Assembly (NCBI GenBank): GCA_016841045.1
Contig: JAENZX010000022.1
Span: 1 to 59,525, forward strand
Direction: 5' to 3'
Origin: Thermincola carboxydiphila
Lineage (GTDB): Bacteria > Bacillota > Thermincolia > Thermincolales > UBA2595
DNA: 59,525 nt
The position numbers and the translations under genes were made by a program. Within the stretch, counting starts at the first letter, position 1, and each line of letters starts with the position of its first letter. A model generated the notes under the pieces. That model ran no database searches, was not told the DNA's origin, and saw only the letters and a list, made by a program, of their open reading frames with translations. Of the stretch, positions 34,188-42,829 are shown piece by piece.

Positions 34188-34574
34188 ATGGAAAATCCAA
34201 AGGACCTGAAGTATACCAAAGATCATGAGTGGGTAAGGGTAGAAGGCAATAAGGCAGTTATAGGGGTGACAGATGTAGCTCAAAGTCTGATGGGAGATGT
34301 GGTATTCGTGGAACTGCCGGAAATCGATGCTGAGTTTGCGGCCGGGGAGGCTGCAGCTAACATCGAGTCAGTAAAGGCAGTATCTGAAGTTTTTGCTCCT
34401 GTGGGAGGCAAAATAGCAGAAGTAAATACCGCACTGGAAGATACCCCGGAACTTATCAACAAGGATGCATTTGGTGAGGGATGGATTTTTACAGTAGAGA
34501 TATCAGATTCTGCTGAGCTGGATAACTTACTCACTGTGGAGGAGTACGGTAAACTCTTAGTGGAGGGGGAGTAA
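34188..34574 (+). CDS. gcvH: Glycine cleavage H-protein (copy 1)
   Basis: A 128-residue lipoyl carrier. ATG 34188 follows AAAGGGGG; the frame upstream to 34131 is ignored. Lipoyl Lys63 is in NIESVKAVSEV. H-protein shuttles the aminomethyl group between P-, T- and L-proteins. A second, very similar copy lies at 51710. The two share their opening residues (MENPKDLKYTKDHEW) and DVAQSLMGDVVFVELPE, so they probably arose by recent duplication. Confidence 0.96.
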   Translation: MENPKDLKYTKDHEWVRVEGNKAVIGVTDVAQSLMGDVVFVELPEIDAEFAAGEAAANIESVKAVSEVFAPVGGKIAEVNTALEDTPELINKDAFGEGWIFTVEISDSAELDNLLTVEEYGKLLVEGE

Positions 34575-34575
34575 A

Positions 34576-35931
34576 ATGAACTTTGTACCTCACACGGAAG
34601 ACGAACGCAGGGAAATGCTTAAGGCCATAGGGGTCGATTCGATTGAAGCCCTGTTTGCTGATATACCTGAAGGATTACGCCTCGGGCGGGATCTTGAAAT
34701 CCCCGGACCTCTGTCAGAGATGGAACTGACAAGGCATATGGATGAGTTGGGGAAAAAGAACGGCTCCCTCAATGAGTACATATCTTTTCTGGGAGCGGGG
34801 TCTTATGATCACTATATACCCAGTGTGATCAACCATATGCTGTTAAGGTCGGAGTTTTATACGGCATACACACCATATCAGCCCGAAATCAGCCAGGGCA
34901 CACTGATGTCAATATTCGAATACCAGACCATGATTTGTGAGCTGACAGGTATGGAAGTAGCCAATGCTTCTATGTATGACGGAGCATCAGCAATGGCAGA
35001 AGCGGCCTTTATGGCATGTGAGAGCAAGCGCCGCAAAAAGATAGTTGTTGCTGATACCGTGCATCCGGAGTATCGCGAAGTACTGCAGACATATGCCGGA
35101 CCCCTGGACATTGAAGTAGTGATAGCACCTTTCACTGATGGTATTACCGATACCGCTGCTTTAGCCGAATTAGTAGATGATAAGACTGCGGGAGTGATTA
35201 TCCAACAACCGAATTTCTTTGGCGGACTGGAAAAAGTCACTCAGATATCTGATTTAATCCATGAAAAAGGCGGCCTGTATATAGCTGTGGTCGACCCGAT
35301 ATCACTGGCTATTTTGAAGCCCCCTGGAGAATATGGGGCAGACATAGTGGTTGGCGAAGGACAGTCACTGGGTAATCCGGTAAGTTTTGGCGGCCCGCAG
35401 CTTGGCTTCTTTGCCTGTACCGGAAAATTCATGCGCAGGATGCCGGGCAGGGTAGTCGGGCAGACGGTTGATACCAGCGGGCAAAGGGCATTTGTCCTTA
35501 CACTTCAGGCCAGAGAACAGCATATCCGCAGAGAGAAAGCCACCTCAAACATCTGTTCCAATGAAGCCCTTTGTGCGCTGGCAGCCACCATTTACCTGAG
35601 TATGCTGGGTAAGAGCGGTCTGGCGGAAGTGGCCGGATTGTGTGTGCAAAAAGCCGCTTATCTGAAGGAAGAGCTGAAAAAAATAGGTGTTGCGCCGGCC
35701 TTTGAAGCGCCGACATTTAAAGAATTCGTTGTCAGGACCGGGCGCCCGGTAGAAGAGGTCAATCGCGAACTGTTACAGGAAAAAATAATCGGTGGGCTTG
35801 ACCTGGGAAGATTCTATCCTGACTTAAAAAATCACATGTTAATTTGTGTCACTGAAAAGCGAACCAGGGAAGAAATGGCCTCTCTTGTAAAAGCTATGGC
35901 AAAAATTGAAGGGAGGGGTTATAATGAGTAA
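34576..35931 (+). CDS. gcvPA: Glycine dehydrogenase (P-protein) subunit 1
   Basis: A 451-residue alpha subunit of the split P-protein, the glycine decarboxylase. The canonical motifs are intact: [25 protein letters not shown] (about 96-108), ELTGM, and [11 protein letters not shown] near residue 320. It begins two bases after gcvH and overlaps gcvPB by 8 bases. It pairs with GcvPB to form the PLP enzyme. This copy is the reference for judging the divergent paralogue at 42830. Confidence 0.95.
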   Translation: MNFVPHTEDERREMLKAIGVDSIEALFADIPEGLRLGRDLEIPGPLSEMELTRHMDELGKKNGSLNEYISFLGAGSYDHYIPSVINHMLLRSEFYTAYTPYQPEISQGTLMSIFEYQTMICELTGMEVANASMYDGASAMAEAAFMACESKRRKKIVVADTVHPEYREVLQTYAGPLDIEVVIAPFTDGITDTAALAELVDDKTAGVIIQQPNFFGGLEKVTQISDLIHEKGGLYIAVVDPISLAILKPPGEYGADIVVGEGQSLGNPVSFGGPQLGFFACTGKFMRRMPGRVVGQTVDTSGQRAFVLTLQAREQHIRREKATSNICSNEALCALAATIYLSMLGKSGLAEVAGLCVQKAAYLKEELKKIGVAPAFEAPTFKEFVVRTGRPVEEVNRELLQEKIIGGLDLGRFYPDLKNHMLICVTEKRTREEMASLVKAMAKIEGRGYNE

Positions 35932-37372
35932 ACGGCTGATTTTTGAAATGAGCAGACCTGGGCGCCGGGGTGTCAGCCTGCCGGAATCAGATGTACCCGA
36001 AACGGAGCTTTCAGCGCTGATTCCCCGGGAATACTTAAGGGATGAGGCGCCGTCGCTGCCTGAAGTAAGCGAGATAGATGTGGTAAGGCATTTCACAGAA
36101 CTGTCGACCCTCAATCACGGAGTTGATACAGGATTCTATCCCCTGGGTTCGTGTACCATGAAATATAACCCCAAGGTTAATGAGGACATGTCCAGGCTGC
36201 CTGCTTTTGCAGCTATCCACCCTTATCAGCCTGAGGAAACTGTTCAGGGCGCTCTGGAATTAATGTTCCTGACGGAAAAATACCTGGCGGAAATTGCCGG
36301 AATGTCAAAAGTAACCCTTCAGCCGGCGGCAGGAGCGCATGGTGAATACACAGGGATGGCAATCATCAATGCTTATCACCGCAGCCGGGGAGAAAACAGG
36401 ACCAAGGTAATTGTGCCTGATTCGGCTCATGGTACCAACCCTGCCACGGCCAATGTATGCGGGTTCAGGATAGTTCAGGTTAAATCCGACGAACGTGGCG
36501 GGGTTGACCTGGAATCACTGAGGGCTGAAATGGATGAGGAAGTCGCCGCATTAATGCTTACCAATCCCAATACGCTAGGGTTGTTTGATGAGAACATACA
36601 GGAGATTGCCAGGATTGTTCACGAAAAAGGCGGACTGCTTTATTATGACGGGGCCAATGCCAATGCAATCATGGGTATAGCACGTCCCGGGGACATGGGT
36701 TTTGATGTCATCCACTTTAATTTGCACAAGACATTTTCCACTCCACACGGTGGCGGCGGTCCGGGATCAGGACCGGTAGGGGTTAAGGATTTTCTGGAGC
36801 CCTTTTTGCCCAAACCTGTGATTGGGGTGAAAGAGGGCAGGTACTATCTGGACAATGACAGGCCCCAGTCCATAGGTAAGGTACACAGTTTTTACGGTAA
36901 CTTCGGAGTTGTGGTTAAGGCTTATGCATACATCAGGGCCCTGGGAGGAGAAGGTCTGAAGTATGTGACTGAGCATGCTGTGCTAAATGCAAACTACCTG
37001 ATGAAAAAGCTGAGGGAACGTTTCCATCTCGCTTATGACAGGATATGCAAACATGAATTTGTGCTTAATACAGCTAATCAGAAGCAATATGGAATACACA
37101 CCCTGGATATAGCCAAGCGACTCCTTGACTATGGATATCATCCACCGACCATTTATTTTCCATTGATTGTGGAAGAGGCAATGATGATAGAACCAACTGA
37201 AACAGAGAGCAAAGATACTCTGGATCAGTTTGTTGATGCAATGTTAAAGATTGCCGATGAAGCTGAGACAAATGCTGAATTAGTCAAAGAAGCGCCTCAC
37301 AGCACAGTTGTCGGCCGTCTGGATGAAACACTGGCTGCACGCCAGCCTGTGCTGAGATTTAAACCGGAATAG
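35924..37372 (+). CDS. gcvPB: Glycine dehydrogenase (P-protein) subunit 2
   Basis: The product has 482 residues from ATG 35924, behind GGGAGGGG. It is the PLP-binding subunit, with Lys269 in [20 protein letters not shown]. Other canonical motifs are [22 protein letters not shown] and [15 protein letters not shown]. With GcvPA it decarboxylates glycine and loads H-protein. It overlaps gcvPA by 8 bases (ATGAGTAA), so their synthesis is coupled. Confidence 0.95.
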   Translation: MSKRLIFEMSRPGRRGVSLPESDVPETELSALIPREYLRDEAPSLPEVSEIDVVRHFTELSTLNHGVDTGFYPLGSCTMKYNPKVNEDMSRLPAFAAIHPYQPEETVQGALELMFLTEKYLAEIAGMSKVTLQPAAGAHGEYTGMAIINAYHRSRGENRTKVIVPDSAHGTNPATANVCGFRIVQVKSDERGGVDLESLRAEMDEEVAALMLTNPNTLGLFDENIQEIARIVHEKGGLLYYDGANANAIMGIARPGDMGFDVIHFNLHKTFSTPHGGGGPGSGPVGVKDFLEPFLPKPVIGVKEGRYYLDNDRPQSIGKVHSFYGNFGVVVKAYAYIRALGGEGLKYVTEHAVLNANYLMKKLRERFHLAYDRICKHEFVLNTANQKQYGIHTLDIAKRLLDYGYHPPTIYFPLIVEEAMMIEPTETESKDTLDQFVDAMLKIADEAETNAELVKEAPHSTVVGRLDETLAARQPVLRFKPE

Positions 37373-37414
37373 TATGGGACTAACCGGAACACTTATTAAT
37401 GGAAGGGATTATAA

Positions 37415-38272
37415 ATGGAGCAAATGCTTAATGAAGCCTGGCAGGTAAGGCAGAATAATTTTCCAAATATAATACAGCTTGATTTCCCGGCAAAAACCAA
37501 GTCCATAAGTGTTACCGGAACAGAGTGTCTGCTGAAATGTGCTCACTGTAACGGACATTTTCTGCAGACAATGGAACCAATCAGCAACTGGCAGGAAAAT
37601 TTGGACCAGGAGATTAAAAGTTGTTTGATCTCAGGTGGCTGTGACAGGGAGGGAAGGGTTCCTGTGTCACGATACCTGCCTTACATCAGGGGGATAAAAG
37701 ACAGTGGGCGCCAGATAAACCTTCATGTCGGGCTGCAGGATGAGAAGGAGATTGAGCAGTTGAGCGAGGCAGCCGATATCATTTCTTTTGATTTCGTCGG
37801 TGACAATGAAACAATCAGGGAGGTTTACGGCCTGAACAAGAGGGTGGAGGACTATATCCTCACATACCTTCGCCTTAGGCGAAAGGTTACCGTAATTCCA
37901 CATATCTGTATTGGACTGCGTGGCGGTCAAATCAGCGGAGAATACAAAGCTCTGGAAATTTTAAAGGAACTGGGAGCAGAAGGGTTAGTCTTTATTGTGT
38001 TTTTTCCGACAGACGGAACCCTTTATGCTGACAGGGAACCGGCTCCGTTAGAGGAGGTTATCCGGATCCTCTGTAAAGCCCGAATAGATTTTCCTGACAT
38101 ACCGATAAACCTCGGCTGCATGAGGCCCAAAGGTAGATACAGGTTTGAGCTGGACCGGTTGGCACTGCGTAGTGGAGTCAACAGAATAGTGCAGCCAACT
38201 CCGGGTGTCTCAGCTCTGGCGGAGGAAATGGGGCTTGAGGTCGTCAGGGGAGAGGAGTGCTGTGTATTATGA
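37415..38272 (+). CDS. Radical SAM protein, LipS-type lipoyl synthase component
   Basis: A 285-residue radical SAM enzyme. The 4Fe-4S motif CX3CX2C is at residues 38-45 (CLLKCAHC). It lies between gcvPB and a second radical-SAM gene, followed by a lipoate ligase-family gene. This combination matches the two-component LipS1/LipS2 lipoyl synthase known from archaea and anaerobic bacteria, which inserts two sulfurs into octanoyl-H-protein. Which of the two is LipS1 is not settled here. No classical LipA is in the window. The stop overlaps the next start by 4 bases. Confidence 0.7.
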   Translation: MEQMLNEAWQVRQNNFPNIIQLDFPAKTKSISVTGTECLLKCAHCNGHFLQTMEPISNWQENLDQEIKSCLISGGCDREGRVPVSRYLPYIRGIKDSGRQINLHVGLQDEKEIEQLSEAADIISFDFVGDNETIREVYGLNKRVEDYILTYLRLRRKVTVIPHICIGLRGGQISGEYKALEILKELGAEGLVFIVFFPTDGTLYADREPAPLEEVIRILCKARIDFPDIPINLGCMRPKGRYRFELDRLALRSGVNRIVQPTPGVSALAEEMGLEVVRGEECCVL

Positions 38273-39228
38273 TTAAGCTGTCTGCAGGTACGGCCCATGT
38301 CCTGGGAATGAGGAAACTGTCTACTGATGCTCTCCCCACTACTGCTTACATGATGAGTGGAGAAAGATGCACACATGACTGCGGTTTTTGTCCTCAGGCC
38401 AGGAACGCGTCATCCCGTACCGACCTTTTATCAAGAGTTACATGGTCACAGTGCAGGATAACGGACATGGTGAATAGGATCAGAGCTGCTTACGAAAAAG
38501 GACAGCTTAAACGTGCCTGCCTGCAGGTTGTAGATGGCTGTAAGGCGATTGAACAAATTAAAGAAATTGTCAAAGAAATCAGAAACTGTTCTGATATACC
38601 CATCTGCGTTTCTGCCAAGGTTAAGCGACGGGAAGAAATTCTGGCTCTTGCCGAAGCCGGTGTGGACAGAATCGGCCTGGCGCTTGATGCCGCCAGTGAG
38701 CGGGTGTTCAGGTTAACCAAAACAGGCAACTGGCAGGAAACACTGGACCTTATCAGTGAAGCAGCCGACCTCCTGCCGGGCCGGATATCCACACACCTTA
38801 TAGTCGGCCTGGGAGAGACCGAAGAAGAGATGGTCAATATGATCCGTTACATGAGGGACCTGGGTGTAATAGTGGGGCTGTTTGCCTTTACTCCGGTCCC
38901 CGGGACCAGGATGGTGGGCATGAGGCCGCCAAGACTCGATTGCTACCGGAGAATGCAGGTTGCCAACTACCTGATGGATATAATAAACACAGGTGACTGC
39001 AGGTTTAATTCCGGGCGTCTGATTGACTTTGGATTAAGCGCCGAATTGCTGACAGAGTACCTTAAAGACGGAAAAGCATTTGAAACATCGGGATGCCCCG
39101 GATGTAACCGCCCATATTATAATGAAAAACCCGGGGGGATAATCTACAATTTTCCGCGTCCCCTGTCGAAGTCGGAAATTGAGGAAGCCATTGACATTGT
39201 TCTCAAAACACTGGATGGAAGGTCATAA
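38269..39228 (+). CDS. Radical SAM protein, biotin synthase-like LipS partner
   Basis: The product has 319 residues from ATG 38269 in an ATGA overlap with the preceding gene. The radical-SAM motif CTHDCGFC (CX3CX2C) is near residue 30. The sequence resembles biotin synthase (LIVGLGETEEEM, FTPVPGTRM), and a C-terminal CPGCNRPYYNEKPGG could ligand a second cluster. Biotin synthase itself is unlikely because the gene is embedded in a gcv-lipoate operon. It is read as the partner in a LipS1/LipS2 lipoyl synthase. Confidence 0.7.
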   Translation: MIKLSAGTAHVLGMRKLSTDALPTTAYMMSGERCTHDCGFCPQARNASSRTDLLSRVTWSQCRITDMVNRIRAAYEKGQLKRACLQVVDGCKAIEQIKEIVKEIRNCSDIPICVSAKVKRREEILALAEAGVDRIGLALDAASERVFRLTKTGNWQETLDLISEAADLLPGRISTHLIVGLGETEEEMVNMIRYMRDLGVIVGLFAFTPVPGTRMVGMRPPRLDCYRRMQVANYLMDIINTGDCRFNSGRLIDFGLSAELLTEYLKDGKAFETSGCPGCNRPYYNEKPGGIIYNFPRPLSKSEIEEAIDIVLKTLDGRS

Positions 39229-39230
39229 TT

Positions 39231-40043
39231 ATGGAGAATTGGCGCCTGATTATTGATGAGCCATTTACCGGGGCTATGAACATGGCCTTTGACGAAGCTA
39301 TCATGAATGCTGTTATGCAGGGGCTGGCACCACCGACTATCAGGTTTTACCGCTGGTCGCCTCCTGCAATCAGCCTGGGATATTTCCAGAAGCTGGAGAA
39401 GGAGATAGACCTGGAGATCTGTCGGGCAAATGGCATAGATGTGGTCAGAAGGCTCACCGGAGGCCGGGCAGTACTTCATCAGTATGAGCTTACTTACAGC
39501 CTGATTGCTCCCGAAACCAATCAAAAGATAGCGGGTTCTGTACTTCAGTCTTACCTGGCTGTAAGCAGGGGCCTTGTCAAAGGACTGGCAGCATTGGGAG
39601 TTCAGGCAGAGCTCTCAGAAGGCAAAAAGCACAGTGACTTCAATTCAGCTGCCTGTTTTGATGCCCCGTCATGGTATGAGATGGTTGTCGGAGGCCGGAA
39701 ATTGGTGGGCAGCGCCCAGACCAGACGCGGGGGCTGCATACTTCAGCATGGCTCTGTCCCGACCCGGATGGATGCAGATTTGCTTTTTACGGTCCTGAAG
39801 TTTAAAAGCCAAAAGCTCCGTGAAAGGGCCAGGACCTTTTTCCTGACAAAAGCAACCAGCCTTAGTGAAATATTAGGTTACAGCCCTGAATTCAGTAAAC
39901 TTTGTGAATGCTTTAAAATTGGTTTCGAGACAGAACTGGAAATAAATCTTACAGAAGCCGGACCATTAGCTGAAGAGGCTGCCATGGCGGAGGAATTGGC
40001 TGCCTGTAAGTATGCGGCCGATGACTGGAACGGACGCAGGTAA
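39231..40043 (+). CDS. Lipoate/octanoate protein ligase-family protein
   Basis: A 270-residue BPL/LplA/LipB-fold protein. The motifs VVRRLTGGRAVLHQYELTYS (about residues 74-93) and GGRKLVGSAQTRRGG (about 156-170, with the conserved Lys) are present. It attaches lipoate or octanoate to the H-protein Lys. It could be an LplA ligase or an octanoyltransferase of the LipM type. A Cys in SAACFDAPSWYEM near residue 142 favours the LipM-like possibility. It follows the radical-SAM pair by two bases, giving a full lipoylation set in one operon. Confidence 0.83.
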   Translation: MENWRLIIDEPFTGAMNMAFDEAIMNAVMQGLAPPTIRFYRWSPPAISLGYFQKLEKEIDLEICRANGIDVVRRLTGGRAVLHQYELTYSLIAPETNQKIAGSVLQSYLAVSRGLVKGLAALGVQAELSEGKKHSDFNSAACFDAPSWYEMVVGGRKLVGSAQTRRGGCILQHGSVPTRMDADLLFTVLKFKSQKLRERARTFFLTKATSLSEILGYSPEFSKLCECFKIGFETELEINLTEAGPLAEEAAMAEELAACKYAADDWNGRR

Positions 40044-40062
40044 GACGGAAAGGAGAGATGAG

Positions 40063-41442
40063 ATGGCTTACAAAATTGCAATTATCGGCGGAGGCCCGGG
40101 AGGATATGTTGCCGCTATCCGGGCTGCTCAACTGGGGGCCAGGGTTGCAGTAATAGAAAAAGCAGACCTGGGAGGGACGTGCCTGAATTGGGGATGTATA
40201 CCTACTAAGGCCCTGGTAGCCGGGACGGAAACACTGGCCATGATTAAAAACAGTGAGGAATTCGGCATTAAGGCAGATAACCCGGAAGTAAATTTTGCAG
40301 CCATGATGGCGCGTAAAGACCAGGTAGTCCAGAGGCTTGTTAAAGGAATACATTTTCTGTTTAAGAAAAATAAAATCGACCTCTATGAGGGTACAGGCAG
40401 ACTTACCTCTGTCAGCAGCATTGAGGTTATGAAGAAAGATGGCACTACTGATAAGATAGAGGCGGAAAATATTATTATTGCTACAGGATCGGAACCGGCA
40501 CTGATCTCCGGTTTGGGCTATGACGGAGACAGGGTGATTACCAGTAATGAAGCCCTCTCTCTAACCGAGGTGCCCAAGAGTTTGCTGATTATCGGCGGTG
40601 GTGTTATCGGTTGTGAGTTTGCCTGCATATTTGCTGAGCTGGGATGTGAGATTACCATAGTTGATATTATGCCCACCATTTTGCCCGGAGTCGATGAAGA
40701 GGCATCCAAAACAATGCAAAGCTTGTTTAAAAGGCGCAAAATAAAGATTAAAACAAATGCCAAAATAACCTCAGTACGTAAAGACAGCGATTCTGTGGCT
40801 GCGATTTTGGACAGTGGTGAGGAACTCTCTGCAGACAAGGTCCTTATATCCATTGGGCGCACCTTTAACACTGAGGGGCTTGGATTTAAGGAACTGGGGA
40901 TTGCACAGGGACCCAAGAATGAAATAATTGTTAATTCCCGGATGCAGACCAACATTCCCGGCATTTATGCCATCGGAGATATTACCAACAAGATTCAGCT
41001 GGCCCACGTTGCTTCGGCACAGGGCATTGCGGCTGTGGAAAATATTATGGGCAGAGACAAAGAAATGAATTACGATGTTGTACCTAATTGTATCTTTACA
41101 GCTCCCGAGGTGGCCGGGGTCGGAATCACCGGCCAGCAGGCCCGGGAGCAGGGAATAAGTGTCAGTACAGGGAAATTTCCCTTTATGGCCCTGGGGAAAG
41201 CGCAGGCTTCCGGAAAGACCGACGGTTTTGTGAAGATACTGGCTGATAGTCACACAGACCGGATTCTGGGGGTACATATTGTCGGCCCTCATGCCACGGA
41301 TTTAATTGCTGAAGCTGCCCTTGCGGTTAAACTGGGAGCAACATCTGGGCAGCTTGCAGAAACCATTCACGCCCATCCTACATTAGCGGAGGCAATGATG
41401 GAAGCGGCTGAGGCTGTTCATGGAAAGAGTATTCACATTTAA
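40063..41442 (+). CDS. lpdA: Dihydrolipoyl dehydrogenase (L-protein)
   Basis: The product has 459 residues from ATG 40063 behind AAAGGAGAG; the longer upstream frame overlaps the ligase gene. It is an FAD/NAD disulfide oxidoreductase. It shows the FAD motif IGGGPGGY, redox cysteines Cys40 and Cys45 (GGTCLNWGCIPTK), the NAD motif IGGGVIGCEFA and the C-terminal HAHPTLAEAMMEAAE with the catalytic His-Glu. It reoxidises H-protein dihydrolipoate with NAD, or runs in reverse during glycine synthesis. Last gene of the first glycine operon. Confidence 0.95.
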   Translation: MAYKIAIIGGGPGGYVAAIRAAQLGARVAVIEKADLGGTCLNWGCIPTKALVAGTETLAMIKNSEEFGIKADNPEVNFAAMMARKDQVVQRLVKGIHFLFKKNKIDLYEGTGRLTSVSSIEVMKKDGTTDKIEAENIIIATGSEPALISGLGYDGDRVITSNEALSLTEVPKSLLIIGGGVIGCEFACIFAELGCEITIVDIMPTILPGVDEEASKTMQSLFKRRKIKIKTNAKITSVRKDSDSVAAILDSGEELSADKVLISIGRTFNTEGLGFKELGIAQGPKNEIIVNSRMQTNIPGIYAIGDITNKIQLAHVASAQGIAAVENIMGRDKEMNYDVVPNCIFTAPEVAGVGITGQQAREQGISVSTGKFPFMALGKAQASGKTDGFVKILADSHTDRILGVHIVGPHATDLIAEAALAVKLGATSGQLAETIHAHPTLAEAMMEAAEAVHGKSIHI

Positions 41443-41464
41443 AAATAACTTTCCATAAAAACTG

Positions 41465-41493
41465 TTGACTAAATGCATCTTCTGCTGTAATAT
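41465..41493 (+). promoter_or_regulatory. Promoter of the second glycine locus
   Basis: TTGACT at 41465-41470, a 17-base spacer and TAATAT at 41488-41493, the same architecture as the first gcv promoter. Transcription would start about 80 bases before riboswitch 2. Confidence 0.75.
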
Positions 41494-41579
41494 ATAATTA
41501 CCTATAGTGTTTTCCTTGGCAGTTACGATTCGGTAATTAAAGTTACATAATATATGGTTACTGCAAAAACTGAATAAAG

Positions 41580-41850
41580 ACGGATGAAGGCTGCGGGAGA
41601 GACCTTTTTTAAAAGGCGCCGAAGGAGCAAGGGGGGGTACAGCTAAACCGGCCCCGAAACTCTCAGGCAAAAGTACTGCAGCCGGACGGGACTCTGGAGA
41701 GTTTCTAAGTTCATGAACTTAGAACACCAAAGGGGATATCTTCTAAAGAGAAGTGAATCTCTCAGGTCATCAGGACAGAGAAAACCAGAGAATTTAGGAC
41801 AAGAGATTGACTTTTTTAGAAATAAATCTCTCAGGTCGTAAGGACAGAGT
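41580..41850 (+). promoter_or_regulatory. Tandem glycine riboswitch 2 with duplicated 3' half
   Basis: Two aptamers closely match riboswitch 1 (GGGAGAGACC, GGCGCCGAAGGAGCAAGG, CTCTCAGGCAAAAGTACTGCAG, then ACACCAAAGGGG and CTCTCAGGTC). The 3' part of the second aptamer occurs twice: CTCTCAGGTCATCAGGACAGAG at about 41759-41780 and CTCTCAGGTCGTAAGGACAGAG at 41828-41849. A hairpin (AGAGATT/AATCTCT) lies between them. No intact gene follows directly. Confidence 0.9.
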
Positions 41851-41887
41851 AAACATCCAATAGCGGTTGTTTACCCTGTCCTTTTTT
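41842..41887 (+). terminator. Expression-platform terminator of glycine riboswitch 2
   Basis: GGACAGAGTAAAC pairs with GTTTACCCTGTCC and is followed by TTTTTTG. Confidence 0.85.
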
Positions 41888-41923
41888 GTTAGCCGTGGAA
41901 AACATGTTGCTAAGGGAGTATGG

Positions 41924-41977
41924 ATGACTTTTTTAGAAGCAGTACGGGACAGGTTTGGGTGGACCCCCTGGGTTTAG
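41924..41977 (+). pseudogene. Seventeen-codon frame behind glycine riboswitch 2
   Basis: ATG 41924 follows TAAGGGAG. The frame MTFLEAVRDRFGWTPWV then stops. It has the look of a gene start cut short, replaced by riboswitch 3 thirty bases downstream. It may also be a leader peptide. A longer alternative frame from 41920 runs into the riboswitch and is not credible. Confidence 0.4.
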
Positions 41978-42007
41978 TGGCAGAAAACAGAATGAATTTA
42001 ATAAAGA

Positions 42008-42420
42008 CGGATGAAGGCTGCGGGAGAGACCTTTTTTATACTACAGGAAAGTATATCTTTTCCACATATACCCGCAAGGGGTACGCCGGATCCGTAGACC
42101 GCTAAAGCGGTAACGGCTCCGCAGTGTGGAAAAGGCTAAGGAATGTAGTACAGAGTGCGTAGCCCTTGAAGCGCAGCTTCTTAGGGATGCGGCCCAACCC
42201 TCGCGGGTGAAAGCGCGCGTATAGGGAACTGAAATATACGCGCTTTTCTAGAAAGGCGCCGAAGGAGCAAGAGGTGGTGTAGCTGGGACGACCTCGAAAC
42301 TTTCAGGCAAAAGAACTGCAGCCGGACGGGGCTCTGGAGAGTTTCTAAGTTCATAAACTTAGGACACCAAAGGTGTTAACTTCAAAGAAGAAGTGAATCT
42401 CTCAGGTTAAAGGACAGAGC
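42008..42420 (+). promoter_or_regulatory. Tandem glycine riboswitch 3, interrupted by an insertion
   Basis: The first aptamer opens as in riboswitch 2 (CGGATGAAGGCTGCGGGAGAGACC) and breaks in the small T-rich hairpin loop near 42037. It resumes at 42251 with AAGGCGCCGAAGGAGCAAG. The rest of aptamer 1 (TTTCAGGCAAAAGAACTGCAG) and aptamer 2 (ACACCAAAGG, CTCTCAGGTTAAAGGACAGAG) are complete. Because the insert sits in a stem-loop tip, ligand folding may be preserved. It controls the gcvPA/gcvPB paralogues. No separate promoter is evident, so it may depend on read-through of riboswitch 2. Confidence 0.88.
42038..42250 (+). other. ~210-nt structured insertion inside a glycine aptamer
   Basis: The insert is absent from the two sister riboswitches. 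It folds in nested fashion: TACTACA (42039-42045) with TGTAGTA, enclosing CTTTTCCACA with TGTGGAAAAG. Inside are a TACCC/GGGTA hairpin, a GCCG/CGGC stem and an ACCGC-TAAA-GCGGT hairpin. The 3' part has CCCT-GAAGC/GCTTC-AGGG and AAAGCGCG.TATA/TATACGCGCTTT. No open frame is supported. It could be a mobile structured RNA element, for example a relative of IS200/IS605-guide RNA or HEARO-like RNAs, or an unknown intron-like RNA. Identity is not established. Confidence 0.7.
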
Positions 42421-42461
42421 AAACAGCAAAATACTGTTTGCGCGCGTCCTTTTATTTTTTT
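42412..42461 (+). terminator. Expression-platform terminator of glycine riboswitch 3
   Basis: GGAC..CAAACAG pairs with CTGTTTG..GTCC and is followed by TTTTATTTTTTT. The middle of the stem is mismatched by a CGCGC stretch not seen in riboswitch 1. Confidence 0.75.
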
Positions 42462-42829
42462 CGGCGCGGCTTACGGATTCTTTACATAAATCGGTGAGAA
42501 GAAACGAGAATTATGTCACATTTTGTTTGTAAATCAGGGATATAGTGTTGTAAAATAGGAGTACTAACTGCTCTAATTATTGAAAGCAACTTTAAACACA
42601 CCCCAAATCACTTCAATATTCTTCAATAACTATATAAGGAGGTGAACTCTGCAAATCTTGCCGATATGACTTCTTCTGTCTCGGTGATTCATTCAGAAAA
42701 AACATTACGACGCCTGGGAAAGTCCTAACAAATGATGGGAGGTGGGAGCGAAAAAACTGTGATAAAAGTAGCAGCTTTCTAATTGGTTCACTATGTTTTA
42801 CTTTTAATTAATAAAAGGAGGAACGATAC
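42462..42829 (+). other. Long leader before the gcvPA paralogue
   Basis: Two ribosome-site-like AAGGAGGTGA and GGGAGGTGGG stretches (about 42641 and 42737) precede short frames. One, GTG near 42647 to a stop near 42731, is 27-28 codons (ANLADMTSSVSVIHSEKTLRRL in part); the other is under ten codons. They could be leader peptides or gene remnants. A TTGTAA/TAAAAT pair near 42527-42556 is a weak promoter candidate. The true ribosome site of the next gene is AAAGGAGG near 42815. Confidence 0.4.

Noticed and set aside
38269-39228. Biotin synthase
   Set aside because: Although similar in fold, it lies in a gcv-lipoate operon beside a second radical-SAM gene and a lipoate ligase with no other biotin genes.
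41920-42105. 61-codon frame across the start of glycine riboswitch 3
   Set aside because: It overlaps the aptamer and its insertion; the frame behind the AAGGGAG site is a different, shorter one.
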